Position numbers and translations under genes: made by a program. Under the pieces are notes generated by a model. That model did no database searches, had not been told where the DNA came from, and saw only the letters and a program-made list of their open reading frames with translations. This document shows positions 1 to 5,362 of a stretch of 5,362 nt of DNA, piece after piece. Source of the stretch: an uncultured Prevotella sp. (GTDB taxonomy: Bacteria > Bacteroidota > Bacteroidia > Bacteroidales > Bacteroidaceae); the NCBI GenBank assembly GCA_934229335.1, contig CAKQDQ010000156.1, forward strand, positions 1-5,362. The letters run 5' to 3'. Numbering within the stretch: the stretch's first letter is position 1; each line of letters starts with the position of its first letter.

Positions 1-48
1 CGTAATAGCCTTGGCTCATTGTATTTATACGTAGGCTGCAATTTCTGA
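1..48 (+). CDS. C-terminal end of a probable outer-membrane beta-barrel protein (partial)
   Basis: Frame 1 reads 15 codons from the left edge, RNSLGSLYLYVGCNF, and then a TGA stop at 46-48. The tail alternates hydrophobic and small residues and ends in Phe. That is the usual C-terminal signature of bacterial outer-membrane beta-barrels, in which the last strand ends in an aromatic residue recognised by the BAM complex. Many Bacteroidales porins, SusC-like proteins and OmpA-like proteins end in a similar '-VGYNF' or '-GYKF' way. A strong hairpin terminator begins 50 nt after the stop, which supports a gene ending here. The fragment is too short to name a family, and with only 15 codons an open frame could occur by chance. 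The call rests on the tail motif plus the terminator. Confidence 0.5.
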   Translation, partial: RNSLGSLYLYVGCNF

Positions 49-97
49 ATAGTCTAAATAATGCGTATGAAAATTGTTTTATAAAAAATATAACCGA

Positions 98-126
98 AAA
101 GGGGACGCCATCACGGTGTCCCCTTT
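98..126. terminator. Strong hairpin terminator, probably bidirectional
   Basis: A 12-bp stem pairs 98-109 (AAAGGGGACGCC) with 115-126 (GGTGTCCCCTTT), with one G-T wobble and a 5-nt loop (ATCAC). On the plus strand it is followed by TTTCTGCTTTT and would end the gene that stops at 48. On the minus strand the stem is followed by TTTTCGG and then an AT-rich run with six T's near 83-88, so it could also end leftward transcripts, including that of the fimbrillin-like gene. No better terminator is visible between that gene's stop at 300 and this hairpin. Confidence 0.8.
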
Positions 127-196
127 CTGCTTTTACAAAAACATTATGACTTTATCTTTATTATAAACAAAAAACTTAACTTCTTATTTCTGAGTG

Positions 197-227
197 CAAA
201 GTTAGTGCTTTTTCTCCATCTACACAA
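197..227 (-). promoter_or_regulatory. Bacteroidetes-type promoter reading leftward
   Basis: On the minus strand there is a perfect TAnnTTTG -7 box, TAACTTTG (plus coordinates 197-204). A TTG lies 20 nt further upstream (225-227), matching the -33/-7 spacing of the Bacteroidetes primary sigma factor. The expected transcription start is near position 190. No gene on the minus strand begins between 190 and the left edge, and the terminator at 98-126 lies about 65-90 nt downstream of the start. The promoter may serve a short RNA, or it may be a chance match in AT-rich sequence. No experimental support is available here. Confidence 0.45.
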
Positions 228-299
228 TACCTATATATAGTGATTTAGTAGTGGTCACATCTTGGTATATGTTTATACTTTAGATAAGGTCATAATATC

Positions 300-1565
300 C
301 TATTTACTGATAGTAACTTCCTTTACCAGTCGTATGCGGTAATCCTTTGACGCATCAGATGTGCTGACGGTTCTGTTATTAACAAAAGATATAGCTGAAG
401 AGCCGTCACCGTAGATATATCTTATGTTAGAGGTAGAGGTTCCTTTGTTTAGTTTGTCAAGCCCATTAGATGTCAGCAAGTCATTTAAAGTGTTCATTGT
501 ACCGTCAGCGTTATTGTAATTGGCAAGAAGTTCACTCGCCTCTTCATCAGTAGGAATCCTCCAGTCACTGTATTCGTCCTCAGTGTATGTCGCAAGTTCT
601 GCTGGTCTCTCCGAGGCACTATTGAGTTTCCATTCAGTTTTACTTAATAATAATACTTTATTACCATTAACCAAGGCTACTATGTGGCCGTTCCAGATAG
701 AGCATTTCGTAACAGAAATGTCGCCAGACGGTGTGTCTGTTGAGCCTCCTGTGTTGTCGCCAGGAGTCGTAGATGTCTCGTCCTTATCGTTGAACGTGAA
801 ATCTTTTGTTACGTCTTCTTTCCATCCTTCAGCCGAAAGCGTCACTTGCAGTTTATACTTAGTGTATGTATTATCATATTTCCCCTTGAGGTTGTATGTG
901 TTGGCGGCTTTTAAGCCTCCGTCAATAGTGGTGCTATATGCTTTAGTACCTTCCTCCGTTGTCTTCGTTATTACAATCTCCGCATTCTCATCAGTACTTG
1001 GCAGAACGTAAAACACTCCACTATTCCATGCCCCATTATCGTCTTTGGTACAATGAATGTTAGGTGAGATAGTGCCACTAAGAACACCTTTGTTTGATAT
1101 TTGCGCATAGGTACTGTTGATAGTAACACTAACAGCAGTAACATCTTGTTCCATGTCAGTAAGAGAGACACTGATTTTTGCCACTCTATATGACATAGAT
1201 AGCGACAGCTCCGTGTTTTTATTAACATTGACATCATCGCTTACAGCCATCATGAATGGTCTTGATGTGGTGTAACCATTAGAGAAATTATTGTCACCAG
1301 CACAAGCCGTTATGGTGTAATGTCCATTAGTTAACGACAGTGTCGTGCCCAATCCTTCATCCGTAATTTGTTTTTCTACAATAGCATTGTCGCCGTCTTG
1401 GTATGCAGCAACGGTGATAGGGTAGTCTATTTCCTCCTTGCTTGCGTTAGCATAAATGCAAATGTCAGAAGTGTTATATGAAGATAGTGTTGCCTCTTCG
1501 TTAGCGGAAGAGCATGCGGACAGTACAGTTATAATAGCCGCAATATATAAAAAACTTTTCGTCAC
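300..1565 (-). CDS. Fimbrillin-like lipoprotein with C-terminal WRIPT-type domain (probable pilus tip/adhesin subunit)
   Basis: A 421-residue secreted lipoprotein, predicted to be a surface or outer-membrane component of type V (Bacteroidales) pili. Residues 1-18 form a lipoprotein signal with lipobox LSAC and lipidated Cys18. Residues about 33-245 have the pattern of FimB/Mfa2-like fimbrillins: a beta-rich N-terminal part with YPITVAAY (49-55) and GHYTITACAG (81-90), and a second beta domain ending AANTYNLKGKY (220-230). A Thr/Gly/Ser/Pro linker (about 258-283) leads to a C-terminal domain (about 284-416). That domain contains WNGHIVALVNG, DWRIPTDEE (334-342) and a YRIRLVK ending, a pattern seen in Fib_succ_major/DUF1566-like modules on Bacteroidetes surface proteins. 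No Arg occurs before residue 102, so an Rgp-type maturation cleavage in the N-terminal region is unlikely. Start is GTG (1563-1565); no in-frame ATG gives the signal peptide. The gene stands alone, with no neighbouring major pilin. The adhesin role is inferred. Confidence 0.75.
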   Translation of the reverse strand: MTKSFLYIAAIITVLSACSSANEEATLSSYNTSDICIYANASKEEIDYPITVAAYQDGDNAIVEKQITDEGLGTTLSLTNGHYTITACAGDNNFSNGYTTSRPFMMAVSDDVNVNKNTELSLSMSYRVAKISVSLTDMEQDVTAVSVTINSTYAQISNKGVLSGTISPNIHCTKDDNGAWNSGVFYVLPSTDENAEIVITKTTEEGTKAYSTTIDGGLKAANTYNLKGKYDNTYTKYKLQVTLSAEGWKEDVTKDFTFNDKDETSTTPGDNTGGSTDTPSGDISVTKCSIWNGHIVALVNGNKVLLLSKTEWKLNSASERPAELATYTEDEYSDWRIPTDEEASELLANYNNADGTMNTLNDLLTSNGLDKLNKGTSTSNIRYIYGDGSSAISFVNNRTVSTSDASKDYRIRLVKEVTISK

Positions 1566-1602
1566 AATAAAAATATGGTTTTAGTTGTGTTTGAACTATA
1601 TG

Positions 1603-1664
1603 AAAAAGTCGTTTGGCAGTATGGTGACAACATAATATCCTTTTTTCCATAACTACCAAACGAC
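1603..1664 (-). terminator. Hairpin terminator of the phospho-sugar mutase gene
   Basis: Reading leftward, the arm at 1664-1647 pairs with 1624-1608. The arms are complementary over 17 bp with one G-U wobble and one bulged base (GTCGTTTGG is the perfect outer part), and the loop is 22 nt. The stem is followed on the minus strand by a run of five T's (1607-1603). It starts 18 nt after the mutase stop codon. The long AT-rich loop is unusual for an intrinsic terminator. The hairpin ends only 37 nt before the fimbrillin-like start codon, so little space is left for a separate promoter. Confidence 0.7.
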
Positions 1665-1681
1665 CATCTTTTATGCATCAA

Positions 1682-3421
1682 TTAAAGTCCGAGACTCTTC
1701 TTTATTGCTTCAATGCGCACATCAGCCTTTGCTGTAGCAGCAACATAGTCTCCGTCAAACTGTCCAGGAACAGGAACCTCGCAGTAGAACTTAATCTTAG
1801 GTTCTGTGCCAGATGGACGAACAGAGATCTTCATGCCGTCCTCCGTGAACCACTGCAATACGTTGGCTGTGGTAGGCATTACGATGTCTGACTCTACGCC
1901 ATTGCTAACCTGTTTCAAAGTCTTGTAGTCCTTAACAGTAACGACCTTAGAACCAGCAATCTCAGTTGGAGGAGTAGCACGGAAGTCTTCCATCATCTTC
2001 TTTATCTCGTCGGCACCGCTCTTACCAGGTTTCGTTACGCTGATGGCAGCCTCCTTCTGGAAGCCGTACTCGCGATAGATGTCGAGAAGCAGGTCGAAGA
2101 GTGTCTTGCCCTGGTCTTTTGCCCATGCAGCAATCTCACAGATGAGGCAGATAGATGCAGGTGCGTCCTTATCGCGAACCTTGTCATAAGGCAGGTATCC
2201 GAATGACTCCTCGCCACCACCGATGTACTTACGCTTGCCTTCGTTAACGCGTATGCGGTATGCTATCCACTTAAAGCCAGTGTATTCGTCAAAACATTCT
2301 ACACCGTTAGCACGAGCAATCTTAGCGATAAGTTCAGAAGTAACGATGGTCTTCACCATGAAGTCCGTAGGATTCAACTGTCCGAGAGCCTTCTTGTTCT
2401 TGATAGTGTACCAGTAGAACATGCAAGCAGTCTGGTTACCGTTAAGAATCTGCCATTCGCCCTTGTCGTTGCGACAAACGATAGCAAGACGGTCAGCGTC
2501 AGGGTCTGTAGCTACAACGAGGTCAGCACCGAGCTTTGTTCCGAGTTTCATGCCGAGAGTCATCGCTTCAGCGTTCTCTGGGTTAGGTGAAACAACAGTA
2601 GGGAAGTTGCCGTCAACTACCATCTGTTCAGGTACAACATTGATATTCTGGAAGCCCCAAGAACGCAGACACATAGGAACAATGTGACGACCAGTGCCGT
2701 GCATAGCAGAGTAAACGATGTTAAGATCCTTCTGGCGCAGGATGACATCCTGGTCTACCATACCTTCCTTAACTGCCATCATGTAGTCGTAGTCCATCTC
2801 GCCACCGATAATTTTAATGAGGTCAGGGTTGGCAGTGAACTTAACGTCCTCAATAGCAACCTTGTTAACTTCCTCAATGATACCTGTGTCGTGTGGAGCG
2901 AGCACCTGTGCACCGTCTTCCCAGTATGCCTTATATCCATTATACTCTTTAGGGTTGTGAGACGCTGTGACGTTTACACCGCCCTGAGCACCTAACTGAC
3001 GGATCGCGAAAGAAATCTCTGGGGTAGGGCGAAGGCTCTCAAAGAGATACGCCTTTATGCCGTTGGCGGAGAAGATAGCTGCAACGGTCTCCGCATACAT
3101 ACGACCATTGTTACGACAGTCGTGACCAACAACAACAGAGCATTGCTTGCCAGGGAAAGCCTTGAGAATGTAGTTGGCAAATCCCTGAGTCGCCATACCT
3201 ACAACATATTTATTCATGCGGTTAGTACCAGCACCCATAATACCGCGCAGACCACCAGTACCGAACTCTAAGTTCTGGTAAAAAGCATCGACAAGAGCTG
3301 TCTTGTCTTCTGCGTCGAGCATTGATTGAACCTCCTTGCGTGTTTCTTCATCAAAGGCAGGAGAGAGCCACTGTTGTGCTTTTGCCTCACACTGCTTTAT
3401 TAATTCTTCGTTATTAGCCAT
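1682..3421 (-). CDS. Phospho-sugar mutase (phosphoglucomutase/phosphomannomutase, PgcA-like)
   Basis: A cytosolic alpha-D-phosphohexomutase of 579 residues, the usual length for the PgcA/PGM2-like branch. It should interconvert hexose 1- and 6-phosphates (glucose, possibly mannose or pentose phosphates) through a phosphoserine intermediate with Mg2+. This would supply sugar-1-phosphates for nucleotide sugars, glycogen and envelope glycans. All four family signatures are present in order: catalytic phosphoserine loop TASHNP (152-157, Ser154), metal-binding DPDADR (306-311), sugar-binding loop GGGEES (401-406) and C-terminal phosphate-binding RPSGTEP (535-541). The N-terminal GTGGLRGIMGAGTNRMN (54-70) is also typical of this branch. 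The ATG start at 3419-3421 fits the family N-terminus, and a promoter lies just upstream. The gene appears monocistronic, with a terminator 18 nt past its stop. The frame is intact with no missing key residue. Sequence alone does not fix the preferred substrate, so no gene symbol is assigned. Confidence 0.95.
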   Translation of the reverse strand: MANNEELIKQCEAKAQQWLSPAFDEETRKEVQSMLDAEDKTALVDAFYQNLEFGTGGLRGIMGAGTNRMNKYVVGMATQGFANYILKAFPGKQCSVVVGHDCRNNGRMYAETVAAIFSANGIKAYLFESLRPTPEISFAIRQLGAQGGVNVTASHNPKEYNGYKAYWEDGAQVLAPHDTGIIEEVNKVAIEDVKFTANPDLIKIIGGEMDYDYMMAVKEGMVDQDVILRQKDLNIVYSAMHGTGRHIVPMCLRSWGFQNINVVPEQMVVDGNFPTVVSPNPENAEAMTLGMKLGTKLGADLVVATDPDADRLAIVCRNDKGEWQILNGNQTACMFYWYTIKNKKALGQLNPTDFMVKTIVTSELIAKIARANGVECFDEYTGFKWIAYRIRVNEGKRKYIGGGEESFGYLPYDKVRDKDAPASICLICEIAAWAKDQGKTLFDLLLDIYREYGFQKEAAISVTKPGKSGADEIKKMMEDFRATPPTEIAGSKVVTVKDYKTLKQVSNGVESDIVMPTTANVLQWFTEDGMKISVRPSGTEPKIKFYCEVPVPGQFDGDYVAATAKADVRIEAIKKSLGL

Positions 3422-3456
3422 GATGGTTTTATTATTAAATTTGTAGAAATATATGG

Positions 3457-3487
3457 CAAAGATAGGTAAAATATTTGATAATAGAAA
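3457..3487 (-). promoter_or_regulatory. Promoter of the phospho-sugar mutase gene
   Basis: On the minus strand a perfect TAnnTTTG -7 box, TATCTTTG (plus coordinates 3457-3464), is preceded after 19 nt by TTTC (3484-3487), one base off the TTTG -33 element. Transcription would start near 3450 and leave a leader of about 28 nt before the ATG. The leader has no Shine-Dalgarno site, as is usual in this phylum. Confidence 0.6.
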
Positions 3488-3508
3488 GCGAGAATGATTT
3501 TTTTTTTG

Positions 3509-3516
3509 TATTTTTG
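3509..3516 (+). promoter_or_regulatory. -7 promoter box for the DUF4491-rlmH operon
   Basis: TATTTTTG at 3509-3516 matches the Bacteroidetes TAnnTTTG -7 box. It would place transcription start near 3523 and give a leader of about 40 nt before the ATG at 3563. No good TTTG or TTG -33 element is seen at the right spacing. That spacer instead contains a run of ten T's (3498-3507). The box lies back-to-back with the leftward mutase promoter. Confidence 0.45.
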
Positions 3517-3562
3517 CAGAAAAATAGTCACATTGTCATAAAACATTAACTTAACTGACGTA

Positions 3563-3871
3563 ATGGAATTACATTTTACAGGGATAATTATTGCCGTATG
3601 TACCTTTGTTATAATAGGTGTGTTTCATCCTGTGGTGATAAAAACAGAGTATTATTTAGGGACACGTTATTGGTGGGTATTCCTGCTTGTCGGTATTGTT
3701 TCTGTTTTAGGAGCGTTTTGTGTGGCAGATATTCTTGCCTCTTCGCTATTAGGAGTGTTCGGTGCATCATGCCTGTGGAGCATAGGCGAGCTATTTGAAC
3801 AGAAGCACAGATGCGAGAAGGGATGGTTTCCTAAGAATCCGAAACACAAGAACTATTATAAGGAAGCATGA
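3563..3871 (+). CDS. DUF4491 family small membrane protein
   Basis: A 102-residue inner-membrane protein of unknown function whose whole length fits the DUF4491 family common in Bacteroidales. Three hydrophobic segments are visible at about residues 5-25, 38-56 and 58-75. Family-typical landmarks include FTGIIIAVCTFVIIGVFHPVVIK near the N-terminus, KTEYYLGTRYWWVFL (27-41), SSLLGVFG (60-67), WSIGELFEQ (72-80) and the basic tail KGWFPKNPKHK (86-96). The start ATG at 3563 follows an A-rich leader without a Shine-Dalgarno site and gives the expected N-terminus. Its stop overlaps the rlmH start by four bases (ATGA, 3868-3871), so the two genes are probably cotranscribed and translationally coupled. 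The link to RlmH suggests shared expression, not necessarily shared function. Confidence 0.9.
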   Translation: MELHFTGIIIAVCTFVIIGVFHPVVIKTEYYLGTRYWWVFLLVGIVSVLGAFCVADILASSLLGVFGASCLWSIGELFEQKHRCEKGWFPKNPKHKNYYKEA

Positions 3872-4338
3872 AGACAGAACTGATACTGGTTGGTAAGACC
3901 GTCAACAAGCATTTCGTTGCAGGCATAAAGGACTATGTGGAGCGCATTGGTCACTATATGCCTTTCTCTATAACTGTAATTCCAGAACTAAAGAATACGA
4001 AGAGTCTTTCTGAGGAACAGCAGAAGGAAAAGGAGGGAGAGCTGATTCTAAAGATGGTACAACCATCTGACACCGTGGTGCTGCTTGACGAGCATGGCAA
4101 CGAGTTTCGCTCAGTAGAGTTTGCACAATGGCTGCAAAAGAAACAGAATATTGCCCGTAGACTGATCTTTATAATAGGTGGTCCTTACGGATTTGCTGAT
4201 ACGGTGTATGCGAGAGCAAATGAAAAAATATCCCTGTCTCGAATGACATTTTCTCACCAAATGGTACGACTGATTTTTACGGAGCAGATATATCGTGCTT
4301 GCACTATAATAAAAGGAGAACCGTATCATCACGAATAG
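3868..4338 (+). CDS. rlmH: 23S rRNA (pseudouridine1915-N3)-methyltransferase RlmH
   Basis: A 156-residue SPOUT-class methyltransferase, the usual length for RlmH. It acts in the cytoplasm on assembled 70S ribosomes and uses S-adenosylmethionine to methylate N3 of pseudouridine 1915 in helix 69 of 23S rRNA. The trefoil-knot SAM-binding elements are visible: VVLLDEHG (70-77), FIIGGPYG (101-108) and LSRMTFSHQMVRLIFTEQIYRA (123-144). The C-terminus ends GEPYHHE, corresponding to the conserved YH(R/H/K) tail that contacts the substrate. The start ATG overlaps the end of the upstream DUF4491 gene, and the N-terminus MKTELILVGKT is typical of the family. A terminator begins 13 nt after the TAG stop, so the operon ends here. 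There are no anomalies in length or key residues. Confidence 0.96.
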   Translation: MKTELILVGKTVNKHFVAGIKDYVERIGHYMPFSITVIPELKNTKSLSEEQQKEKEGELILKMVQPSDTVVLLDEHGNEFRSVEFAQWLQKKQNIARRLIFIIGGPYGFADTVYARANEKISLSRMTFSHQMVRLIFTEQIYRACTIIKGEPYHHE

Positions 4339-4351
4339 CAAGAAAAGTTAT

Positions 4352-4390
4352 AAACTGTAAGAAATATAACAATGTTTACTTACAGTTTTT
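4352..4390 (+). terminator. Intrinsic terminator of the DUF4491-rlmH operon
   Basis: A perfect 10-bp inverted repeat, AAACTGTAAG (4352-4361) and CTTACAGTTT (4379-4388), starts 13 nt after the rlmH stop and runs into five T's (4386-4390). The stem continues inward with six more pairs (4362-4367 with 4372-4377, one G-T wobble, one bulged A) around an AACA tetraloop. It is AT-rich but long and well placed. Confidence 0.75.
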
Positions 4391-4502
4391 AATGCGCATG
4401 AAGAAAAATGCGATATGGGCTTGTTTACCTTGTAATCAGGTACAAATCGAGCTGCGATTAGCACCTGATCGCGATGCGAAAAGGTAGCTTTCAGATTGTA
4501 AG
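4379..4502. repeat. Nested inverted-repeat (foldback) element between rlmH and the GH106 gene
   Basis: Several symmetrical pairings nest inside one another. CTTACAGTTT (4379-4388) faces AGATTGTAAG (4493-4502), 8 of 10 matching as an inverted repeat. TACCTT (4426-4431) faces AAGGTA (4481-4486). ATCAGGT (4435-4441) faces ACCTGAT (4463-4469). AATCG (4445-4449) faces CGATT (4455-4459) around a 5-nt loop. Small palindromes ATGCGCAT (4392-4399) and ATCGCGAT (4468-4475) also lie inside. The left end shares its sequence with the rlmH terminator arm. It could be a small dispersed intergenic repeat, a MITE-like remnant, or a structured leader of the downstream gene. Open frames cross it on both strands, but they look like by-products. 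No copy elsewhere in this window was seen. Confidence 0.4.
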
Positions 4503-4590
4503 TTGAGTCATATAGTGTAATCATGTGGAAAAGGTGTAAAAAAGGAAAAAATAACAACTAATCAAATAACAAAAGACTTGTATAACAAGC
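4503..4590 (+). other. A-rich leader upstream of the GH106 gene
   Basis: This stretch is purine- and AT-rich and has no gene and no Shine-Dalgarno site close to the ATG at 4591. I see no clear TAnnTTTG box here. The nearest sequence is TAAGTTG at 4499-4505, one T short and without a -33 partner. The promoter of the glycosidase gene is therefore not identified. It may lie in or upstream of the foldback element, or use an alternative sigma factor. Confidence 0.4.
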
Positions 4591-5362
4591 ATGAAAAAAC
4601 TAACACTTCTATTAACTGCAATGGCAATGGCAGGAGCTGCTCATGCCGACGAGAGCGCACCGGGAACACGCTGGTGGTGGCTCGGTTCAGCTGTGGACAC
4701 TGCTAACATACGTTGGAACATGGAGCAGTATGCTTCACATGGCATTGGTGCTGTGGAGATAACTCCCCTTTACGGTGTGAAGGGTAATCAGGCTAATAAC
4801 ATCAACTTCTTGTCACCCAAATGGATGGAGATGCTGCGTTACGTTGAGGCGCAGGGCAAGCGTTTGGGTGTGCAGGTAGACATGAATAATGGTACAGGTT
4901 GGCCTTTCGGTAGTCCAGCTACTCCGCTTGAGGAAGCGGCTTGTAAGGTAGTGGTCGTTGATTCCGTGTTTAATTCTAATGCACTGAAGAATGGCGGTTC
5001 TGTCGCTGCACCAGCAAAAGAAGCGAAATATTCGAGCCTTGATTTCGTTATGGCTTATCCTAAGGCTGTAAAGGGTTATAAGGGTGGCGCGGTGGACGTT
5101 ACGTCGTTCGTGGGTAGTGATGGCGTTTTGCGATGGAAAACACCGAAGAAGGGTGACTGGCGAATTATCGCCATTTATGTAGGCAGAACACGACAGCAGG
5201 TAAAGCGTGCCGCTCCTGGTGGTCAGGGATATGTTATAGACCATTTTGACAAGACTGCTGTTAAGCATTATCTCGACATTTTTGACAAGGCTTTTGCTAC
5301 AACAAATACACCGTGGCCACACTCTATGTTTAATGACTCATACGAGGTGTATGGTGCAGACT
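4591..5362 (+). CDS. GH106-type glycoside hydrolase, probable alpha-L-rhamnosidase (5' part, runs off the window)
   Basis: The first 257 codons of a secreted glycosidase are present with no stop before the right edge. GH106 proteins are usually around 900-1100 residues, so roughly a quarter is visible. Residues 1-19 are a signal peptidase I signal (basic MKK, hydrophobic core, cleavage after AHA). The mature part opens with TRWWWLGSAVD (26-36), GIGAVEITPLYG (51-62), FLSPKWMEMLRYVEAQGKRLG (73-93) and VDMNNGTGWPFG (96-107). This is the family pattern for the start of the catalytic barrel. PGGQGYVIDHFDKTAVKHYL (209-228) and FNDSYEVYGAD (247-257) follow in the usual order. Known GH106 enzymes remove alpha-L-rhamnose from pectins such as rhamnogalacturonan, and the predicted location is the periplasm. 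The catalytic acids are expected beyond the window. The exact substrate and any polysaccharide-utilisation-locus context cannot be judged here. Confidence 0.85.
   Translation, partial: MKKLTLLLTAMAMAGAAHADESAPGTRWWWLGSAVDTANIRWNMEQYASHGIGAVEITPLYGVKGNQANNINFLSPKWMEMLRYVEAQGKRLGVQVDMNNGTGWPFGSPATPLEEAACKVVVVDSVFNSNALKNGGSVAAPAKEAKYSSLDFVMAYPKAVKGYKGGAVDVTSFVGSDGVLRWKTPKKGDWRIIAIYVGRTRQQVKRAAPGGQGYVIDHFDKTAVKHYLDIFDKAFATTNTPWPHSMFNDSYEVYGAD

Noticed and set aside
520..1011. 163-codon plus-strand frame opposite the fimbrillin-like gene.
   Set aside because: It lies wholly within the well-supported lipoprotein gene on the other strand. Its Ser/Val-rich translation is what the complement of a Thr/Asp/Asn-rich protein gives.
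291..1645. Direct repeat CATAATATCCT (291-301 and 1631-1641) bracketing the fimbrillin-like gene, suggestive of an insertion target duplication.
   Set aside because: An exact match of about 11 bases is expected a few times by chance among all pairs in a 5.4-kb AT-rich window. No terminal inverted repeats or transposase accompany it, and the left copy overlaps the stop codon of the gene.
1608..1664. Inverted repeat upstream of the fimbrillin-like gene as an invertible, phase-variable promoter.
   Set aside because: The arms are only 22 nt apart, too close for a usual invertase-flipped promoter segment. The arms also differ by a wobble and a bulge, and the T-run next to the stem fits a terminator better.
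4435..4469. The central hairpin as a known riboswitch or tRNA-like structure.
   Set aside because: The 7-bp plus 5-bp stem with a 3x3 internal loop does not match a riboswitch consensus I can recognise. There is no tRNA T-loop or acceptor pattern.
4299..4487. 62-codon plus-strand frame overlapping the end of rlmH, and a 69-codon minus-strand frame at 4348-4557.
   Set aside because: Both cross the rlmH terminator and the nested inverted repeats. They have no recognisable domain or initiation context, and their openness is explained by the repeat structure.
4813..5322. 169-codon minus-strand frame within the glycosidase region.
   Set aside because: It is antisense to a plus-strand frame with a signal peptide and consistent GH106 motifs. 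Its translation shows no domain and has an improbable composition.

Overview
The window looks like a chromosomal piece of a Bacteroidales bacterium, most likely Prevotella or a close relative. The supporting evidence is a lipoprotein with a fimbrillin-type fold, a DUF4491 membrane protein next to rlmH, a GH106-type glycosidase, A-rich leaders without Shine-Dalgarno sites, and several promoter boxes of the Bacteroidetes form (TTTG or TTG, about 19-21 nt, TAnnTTTG). The genus is an inference from family content, not from a marker gene.

Layout from left to right. Positions 1-48 hold the last 15 codons of a rightward gene whose C-terminus resembles an outer-membrane beta-barrel. A strong hairpin terminator follows at 98-126. 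The gap at 127-299 contains a good leftward promoter (197-227) with no obvious gene behind it. A leftward fimbrillin-like lipoprotein gene occupies 300-1565. It joins an N-terminal fimbrillin-like half to a C-terminal 'WRIPT'-type domain, so it is probably a pilus tip or surface adhesin subunit. A 17-bp hairpin (1603-1664) separates it from a leftward phospho-sugar mutase gene (1682-3421). The 141-nt gap at 3422-3562 carries divergent promoters. To the right, a two-gene operon with a 4-bp overlap encodes a small DUF4491 membrane protein (3563-3871) and RlmH (3868-4338), and ends at a clear terminator (4352-4390). The 252 bases at 4339-4590 carry nested inverted repeats that look like a foldback repeat or a structured RNA. 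A GH106-type alpha-L-rhamnosidase gene starts at 4591 and runs off the right edge.

The mutase and RlmH are housekeeping functions: hexose-phosphate interconversion and modification of helix 69 of 23S rRNA. The fimbrillin-like lipoprotein and the secreted rhamnosidase are accessory surface and glycan functions. They are typical of a gut or oral commensal that attaches to surfaces and feeds on plant or host glycans. Nothing ties the genes into one pathway. I see no CRISPR array, transposase, tRNA, rRNA or defence cassette, and no convincing new multi-gene system. The most unexplained parts are the foldback element at 4352-4502 and the promoter-terminator pair at 98-227.
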